Shown here: positions 58,868-64,000 of the stretch, in pieces
Layout: each line of letters begins with the position of its first letter
How positions within the stretch are numbered: position 1 is the first letter of the stretch
Assembly (NCBI GenBank): GCA_026401035.1
Contig: JAPLNR010000072.1
Coordinates: forward strand, 1-64,000
DNA: 64,000 bases
Direction: 5' to 3'
From: Planctomycetia bacterium
GTDB lineage: Bacteria; Planctomycetota; Planctomycetia; Pirellulales; UBA1268
Program-made: the position numbers and the translations under genes
The notes under the pieces: model-generated
What the model saw: only the letters and a program-made list of their open reading frames with translations
Database searches by the model: none
Told to the model about the DNA's origin: nothing

Positions 58868-61800
58868 ACCGGAGTCTGTTGGCCGCCGCGCTGCTTGTGG
58901 TGATGCACGGCCGTTTTCCCGCGGCGGCCGTCGAGTCTGCCGCAGCGCCGCGGCTCCACTGGGATACGTCGGAAGCGCCCGGGCTACAGGGCGGCGGAGG
59001 CACGTGGAATGCCGATGCGCTTGCCTGGAACCCGGTGGCCGACGGTTCGGCGGCGCGGGTCGCGTGGCAGTCGGGGGCGATCGCCGTGTTTGACGGCGCC
59101 GAGAGTGATGGTGGCAAAGGCACGCCGCCACGGGTGCTCCTCGCGGCAGACATCGAGGCCGCAGGCATCGTGGCGCATGCGATCGAACTCGTGGGTGGTT
59201 ACCTGCGGGTGGCGGGGGGAGGCCTGGCGATCAACTCGCACGGCGAAGTCGTGCTCTCGTGCGGCGTGGGCGGCGGGGGATCGGTCGCCCTCACCGGCAG
59301 CGGTAGTGTCGTGCTCACGCGGCCGACCGCCGCCGGCGGCTGGACGCTCCAGTCGGGCACGTTGCGGTTCTTCGATCCGCGGTCGCTCGGTACCGGCACG
59401 TTGGCGGTCACCGGCAACGCCACGCTCGCCCCGGCGGCTAGGAACATCATCGTCGAAAATCCGCTCGTCATCGACGTCGGCACACGGCTTGTCGTGGAAT
59501 CGCGGGTGGCGCCGGTGACGCTCGCCGGCCACATCTCCGGCGGCGGCGAACTGGTTGCCACGGACCGCGGCGGCCTTGTGATCCGCGGCCGCTGGGCCGC
59601 CGGCTGCCGGCTCACCGTCACCTCCGGTACGGTCGAGTTTGCGCCGCCGCAGCCAGCCACTCTCCTGGCCACGGTTCGCGGCGGCCTCTTTCGCGCGGCG
59701 AAAAACAGCCTCGCCGCGGGTACGAGACTCGCGATCGCTTCGGCAGGGGCGGTCGCCGCATCGGGCGCGGCCGACGGCATCGATGCCTGGGCTGAAAGCG
59801 GCTGGATCGCCGCCGACTCGACGGGCGCGATCGCAATCGACGGCGACACGACGCTCGATCGCCCGCTCGATCTCGCCCGCTTGCAGGCGGTGTGTCCGAA
59901 GCTGAGCGTTGGGGCCTCGGGGAGCGCGGCTCTTGCCGGCGGCATCAATGGCGCGGGCGCCACGCTGCGGCTTGGCGGCGGCGGCGGGCTGCTCGACGTC
60001 CGCGCACCGATCACGGGCCCCGTGCGACTCGTCGTGGGCGGCCCCGGTGCGACTGGCGCCGTGACGCTCGCTGCGGTCAACACGTTCTCCGGCGGCATCA
60101 CCGTCGCGGGCGCGACGCTCCGCGTCGGCCACCCGCAGGCGATTCCTCCCGGACCGCTCGTAATCGGCGACAAGCAGAGCAACGAGCATTCCTGCGGACT
60201 TGATCTCGCCGATGCCACGCTCTCGAACCCCGTGCGGCTCGCCGGCCGAGCCTCGATCCGGAACGCGGGCGGTGGCGAGGCGACGTTCGCGGGATCGATC
60301 ACGGCAGGCCCGCACCGGCTGCGACTCGCGGCCGATCACGGCTCCACGCTGCGGGTGACTGGGGCGATCGAATCGACGTCGCTCATCTCCGTCAACTGCG
60401 ATCACCTACCGCCACTGGGTAAGACGAACGTGGTGGAGCTTTCACCTGCGAGCCCGAATACGTGTGCCACGATCCAGGTGGATCGCGGGCTCGTATTGCG
60501 GGCCCGCGATGGCGTTGGGCTGCCGCAGGCCGCGCGGCTCGTGCTCGCCGGCGGCGTGCTCGAAAGCCACGGCGAGTTCACCCGTGAGCCGGTGCGGGCC
60601 GACGGCCCACCACATGGCTCAGGCGGCATCGCCCTGCTGTGGAATCGCTATCACGGCAGCGGGTTCAGCGCCCGCGGCGGCACGCTGACTGTGCGGCTCA
60701 GCGGCGATCTCCCGCTCGTGTGGGGGCGACAGCCCGACGGCTCCATCGAGCCGGCCCCGCGCGAACTCGTGCTCAACGCCCCGACCGCCGACGGCAGGCT
60801 CGAGTGGGACGTCGCACTTGATCTCGCCGGCGAGACCCGCGACCTGAAGGGCGACCCCACGCCGCTGCACACGATTTCAGTGGGAGCGGGAACGGCCGCG
60901 ATCGTCCAGCCGGTGTCGAACTCGGGGCCGACGCCCGCCGGAATCAAGAAGACCGGCGTGGGCGCGCTCATGCTCGGTGCCGCGAACACGTATGACGGCC
61001 CGACCGTGGCTTCGGAAGGCACGGTCGTGTTCGGCTCGGCCGAGGCAATCGGCGGCAGCGGCCGCACGGTGACCGCCGACGCAGGAGCGGTCGTGGCGGC
61101 CGGCTTCCCGATCGACAACGCGTTTCTGAACCGGCTTGCGAGCCCGACCGCCGTGCCGTTCACCGTGGCCCTCGCGGCCGACAGCGACCGGCCGCTCGAC
61201 TTCGGGTCGGACGCGGGCGCGATCCTCCGGGCGGCCACGCTCGGCGTCATCGGTAATCGAATCTACTCCGGCGAGTTTTCACCATGCGACCGGGTGGTGC
61301 GTCTCGGCGGCGGAGACGGCACGCTCGCCACGGGTCTGCGGAGCTGGGACGCTGCCGACAGTGAACCGCCGGCGGATACTCCCGCCGCGGCGACACTCCC
61401 GGACGAGCCGCCGGTGACGACGGCCTCGGCCAATGATCGCTGGATCGACGCGGTATGGACGTTTCCCGCCGACCCGCCGGGCGGATTCGCAGTGGAACTT
61501 TCGCACAACGGTGGCGGCTTCGAGCCCGCCGGAACCGCCTGGCCGGGCGAGCGGCGGTTTCCGATCTATCTCCCCGATCCGGCCCGCGATCTCTCCACGA
61601 TCCGCGGCGAACTCTCCTTGCGGGTAGCCGCGATCGCGTCCGACGGCACGCGCGGCCAGTGGTCGAACGTGGCCCAGGCCCGCCCGGCGGCGCGGTTCGA
61701 GCCCGATGTCGAACTAGCGCGACGGTTCCCCGGCACGGGCGATGCCCGGCGCTACTCGGTCGACGATCCGGTGCGGCTCGTCGAATACTCCGCTGCCGAG

Positions 61801-63561
61801 AAGGAGGCCCAGTGGGCGGCGGGCCGCGACCTCGCGTTACGGCTCCACGCCGCCGCAGCCGACGCGACCGCACAGCAGCAATTGACGATCCCGCCCGGTA
61901 TCTACCGTGTCGCGCCGGGGCAGATCAAACTCAAGAATATGAAGCAGTTCACGATCCACGCCGCGGGCGTGAAGATGATCGTCGACTCCGAGAAGAGCGG
62001 CGCGGCGTTCACCTTCGAGGGCTGCGCGGACATCGTGCTCACGGGCCGGCCGCAGGACGGGCGGCTCGAGCCTGGCCTCGAAATTGACTCCGAGCAGTTC
62101 GCGATGAGCGTCGCTCGGATCGTGGGCGTGAACGTGGCAGCCGCCACGCTCGACGTGGAGATCCTTCCCGGCTACGAGACGACGTTGCCCGACGAGGAGC
62201 GGATGATCGTCTACCGGCCCGACGGGCGGATGGCCAATTTCCAGCAGATGGGCTGGAAGGGTGTCGAGCCGCTCGCCGGACGGAGCATTCGGCTTGGCGT
62301 GCCGGCACTCTCCAGCCCGCGGCAGCACAACACCGTGCTCGCCATCGGCAATCTGCTCTCGCTGCACAACAACATTCATCACTCCGCGCGGACGCACGTC
62401 GCCGTCGGAGCCCATGGCTGCCGCAACATGACCTACGAATCGATCCGCATCGTGAACGGCGTCGGTCAGCCTGCCGACCAGCGCACCGCCGGCGACACGG
62501 TCTACCGGGGCTGGCGGCTGATGCCGACGCCGGGCACCAGCCGGCTCGAGATCTGCGGGGGGCTCGGCCAGTTCTCCAAGGAGGGCGGGCGGTTCATATT
62601 CGAGGATTGCGAGTTCGCCGCACATCTCGACGACGGGATCAACCTGCTCTCCAAAATGGGCATGGTGGCCCGCCAGGACGCAGGCGCAACGATCGTGGTG
62701 GTCGGACCCGAGCCGACACCGGGACAGGTGCTCACGTTTCACGATTTCCACAGTTGGAAACGGCTGGGCACGGCTTCGATCGTCTCCTGCGAGAAACTGG
62801 CCGAGCCGGAGACACTGGCTGCCGTCAATTCCTTCAGCGCCTCGAAGGGATTCAGGGACGTCGGCCGCGCGTCATGGCGGGCGAAACTCGACCGGCCCAT
62901 CGCGCTCGGGCCGTTCGCCGTAGCGATCCATTCCGACCACCGGGCCGACGAGATCGTCGTGCGCGGCTGCCTGTTCCGCGACCAGCTTGCCCAAGTCATG
63001 CTGCTCCAAGGAGCAAAACGAGGGCTCATCGAAAACAATCTCATCCTGCGGAGCACCGGCCCGGCCGTGAGCCTGCAGTTCTCACAGTATTGGTGGGAGG
63101 GACCGATGCCGGGGAACTTCGTCGTGCGTAACAATGTGATCCGCGACAATCCCGTCTGGACGCCGGTCAGCGGGATGGGCGGATCGGGCTCGATCTCGGT
63201 CTGGGCCGGTACCGGTCAGCCCGTCGCAGAGCGAATCCTCTCGGGGTTTCGGATCGAGGGCAACGTGATCGAGAATCCGGCCGTGAGCGGCATCCTCCTG
63301 CGGAATGCGGAACACGCCGTCGTGCGGTTCAACCGAATCGTGAATCCTGGGGCGCAGCGGATCGAAGGCGAATTTCGGGGGCGGCCTGCCTGGCAGGAGG
63401 CCGCGGGCATCCGCCTCGATCGAGTGTCACACGCAGTCGTGACGGACAACGATATCGTGCTCGCGAGCCCATGGTGCCGGCAGGCGATCGTGATCGAAGA
63501 CACGTGCGATGCGGCGACCGTCACAGTCGCGGGAAATCGAGTGGACACCCACTTTCCGTGA
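58864..63561 (+). CDS. giant secreted protein: autotransporter-associated beta-strand repeats plus right-handed beta-helix domain
   Basis: 1565 aa; signal peptide; KKTGVGALMLGAANTYDGPTVASEGTVVFGSAEAIGG; beta-helix NNLILRSTGPAVSLQFSQYWWEGPMPGNFVVRNNVIRDNP; ATGA coupling. Confidence 0.85.
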   Translation: MNRSLLAAALLVVMHGRFPAAAVESAAAPRLHWDTSEAPGLQGGGGTWNADALAWNPVADGSAARVAWQSGAIAVFDGAESDGGKGTPPRVLLAADIEAAGIVAHAIELVGGYLRVAGGGLAINSHGEVVLSCGVGGGGSVALTGSGSVVLTRPTAAGGWTLQSGTLRFFDPRSLGTGTLAVTGNATLAPAARNIIVENPLVIDVGTRLVVESRVAPVTLAGHISGGGELVATDRGGLVIRGRWAAGCRLTVTSGTVEFAPPQPATLLATVRGGLFRAAKNSLAAGTRLAIASAGAVAASGAADGIDAWAESGWIAADSTGAIAIDGDTTLDRPLDLARLQAVCPKLSVGASGSAALAGGINGAGATLRLGGGGGLLDVRAPITGPVRLVVGGPGATGAVTLAAVNTFSGGITVAGATLRVGHPQAIPPGPLVIGDKQSNEHSCGLDLADATLSNPVRLAGRASIRNAGGGEATFAGSITAGPHRLRLAADHGSTLRVTGAIESTSLISVNCDHLPPLGKTNVVELSPASPNTCATIQVDRGLVLRARDGVGLPQAARLVLAGGVLESHGEFTREPVRADGPPHGSGGIALLWNRYHGSGFSARGGTLTVRLSGDLPLVWGRQPDGSIEPAPRELVLNAPTADGRLEWDVALDLAGETRDLKGDPTPLHTISVGAGTAAIVQPVSNSGPTPAGIKKTGVGALMLGAANTYDGPTVASEGTVVFGSAEAIGGSGRTVTADAGAVVAAGFPIDNAFLNRLASPTAVPFTVALAADSDRPLDFGSDAGAILRAATLGVIGNRIYSGEFSPCDRVVRLGGGDGTLATGLRSWDAADSEPPADTPAAATLPDEPPVTTASANDRWIDAVWTFPADPPGGFAVELSHNGGGFEPAGTAWPGERRFPIYLPDPARDLSTIRGELSLRVAAIASDGTRGQWSNVAQARPAARFEPDVELARRFPGTGDARRYSVDDPVRLVEYSAAEKEAQWAAGRDLALRLHAAAADATAQQQLTIPPGIYRVAPGQIKLKNMKQFTIHAAGVKMIVDSEKSGAAFTFEGCADIVLTGRPQDGRLEPGLEIDSEQFAMSVARIVGVNVAAATLDVEILPGYETTLPDEERMIVYRPDGRMANFQQMGWKGVEPLAGRSIRLGVPALSSPRQHNTVLAIGNLLSLHNNIHHSARTHVAVGAHGCRNMTYESIRIVNGVGQPADQRTAGDTVYRGWRLMPTPGTSRLEICGGLGQFSKEGGRFIFEDCEFAAHLDDGINLLSKMGMVARQDAGATIVVVGPEPTPGQVLTFHDFHSWKRLGTASIVSCEKLAEPETLAAVNSFSASKGFRDVGRASWRAKLDRPIALGPFAVAIHSDHRADEIVVRGCLFRDQLAQVMLLQGAKRGLIENNLILRSTGPAVSLQFSQYWWEGPMPGNFVVRNNVIRDNPVWTPVSGMGGSGSISVWAGTGQPVAERILSGFRIEGNVIENPAVSGILLRNAEHAVVRFNRIVNPGAQRIEGEFRGRPAWQEAAGIRLDRVSHAVVTDNDIVLASPWCRQAIVIEDTCDAATVTVAGNRVDTHFP

Positions 63562-64000
63562 TGCAGCGGACGTGCCGACGGATTCGCCCCTCGGCTTTGG
63601 CCGGGGGCCGCAGCAGTGCGAAAACATGACACTCGAGCGGAGCACGTTGCAGGCGATCTACCTCAACGCCAGCAGCTACTGGCACGAGGGCTACTGGCCC
63701 AGCAATGTCACGATCCGCAACAACGTGATCCAAAACAACACCCCCGTCTCCAATCGGTATTCCTGTCCCTCCATCGAGGTTGGCAGCCGGCTCGCCGTGC
63801 CCGGTCACGTCCGCGGGCAGATCGAGAACTGTGACATCCTGGGCAACACGATCATCAATTCCGCGCACTCGGCAATCCAGCGCAACTATGGCCGCAACTA
63901 CCGCATCGTCGGCAACACGATCGTCAATCCTGGCGTGGTGGGCGGAGCGACGCATTTCGCGATCGTGATCCGCGGTGGTGAGAACGTTGTCGCGGCCGAC
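63560..64000 (+). CDS. right-handed beta-helix fragment in a shifted frame, open at window end (pseudogene remnant or frameshifted continuation)
   Basis: DAADVPTDSPLGFGRGPQQCENMTLERSTLQAIYLNASSYWHEGYWPSNVTIRNNVIQNN ... GNTIINSAHSAIQRNYGRNYRIVGNTIVNPG. Confidence 0.6.

Overview
High-GC planctomycete-type (Pirellulales-like) chromosomal window. It carries about 43 genes. Housekeeping genes: ligA, uvrC, the infC-rpmI-rplT-pheS-pheT operon, glgP, glgC and two phosphohexomutases. Two planctomycete 'PSCyt/DUF1549-DUF1553-DUF1501' secreted-protein clusters are present. There is also an unusual sigma-70 factor with N-terminal HTH modules, an H4MPT-pathway formyltransferase, a DUF3748/YidR-like protein, and an accessory surface/glycan region at about 51-64 kb (DUF1559, PEP-CTERM autotransporter-repeat protein, GntR/LacI-type regulator, sialate O-acetylesterase, giant autotransporter-repeat/beta-helix proteins). 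The most interesting non-coding signals are: (1) a three-copy, exactly 100-nt intergenic element (3980-4079, 17662-17761, 38023-38122) with three nested stems, fixed spacing and compensatory base changes, suggesting an undescribed structured RNA or folded mobile DNA repeat; (2) a palindrome family, TAG|GACAGGCTTCAGCCTGTC, that abuts and appears to supply the stop codon of several unrelated genes; (3) an infC gene that can only start at a non-canonical AUC codon. No rRNA, tRNA, CRISPR array, prophage or transposase was recognised. All calls come from reading the sequence and ORF translations; no searches were run.
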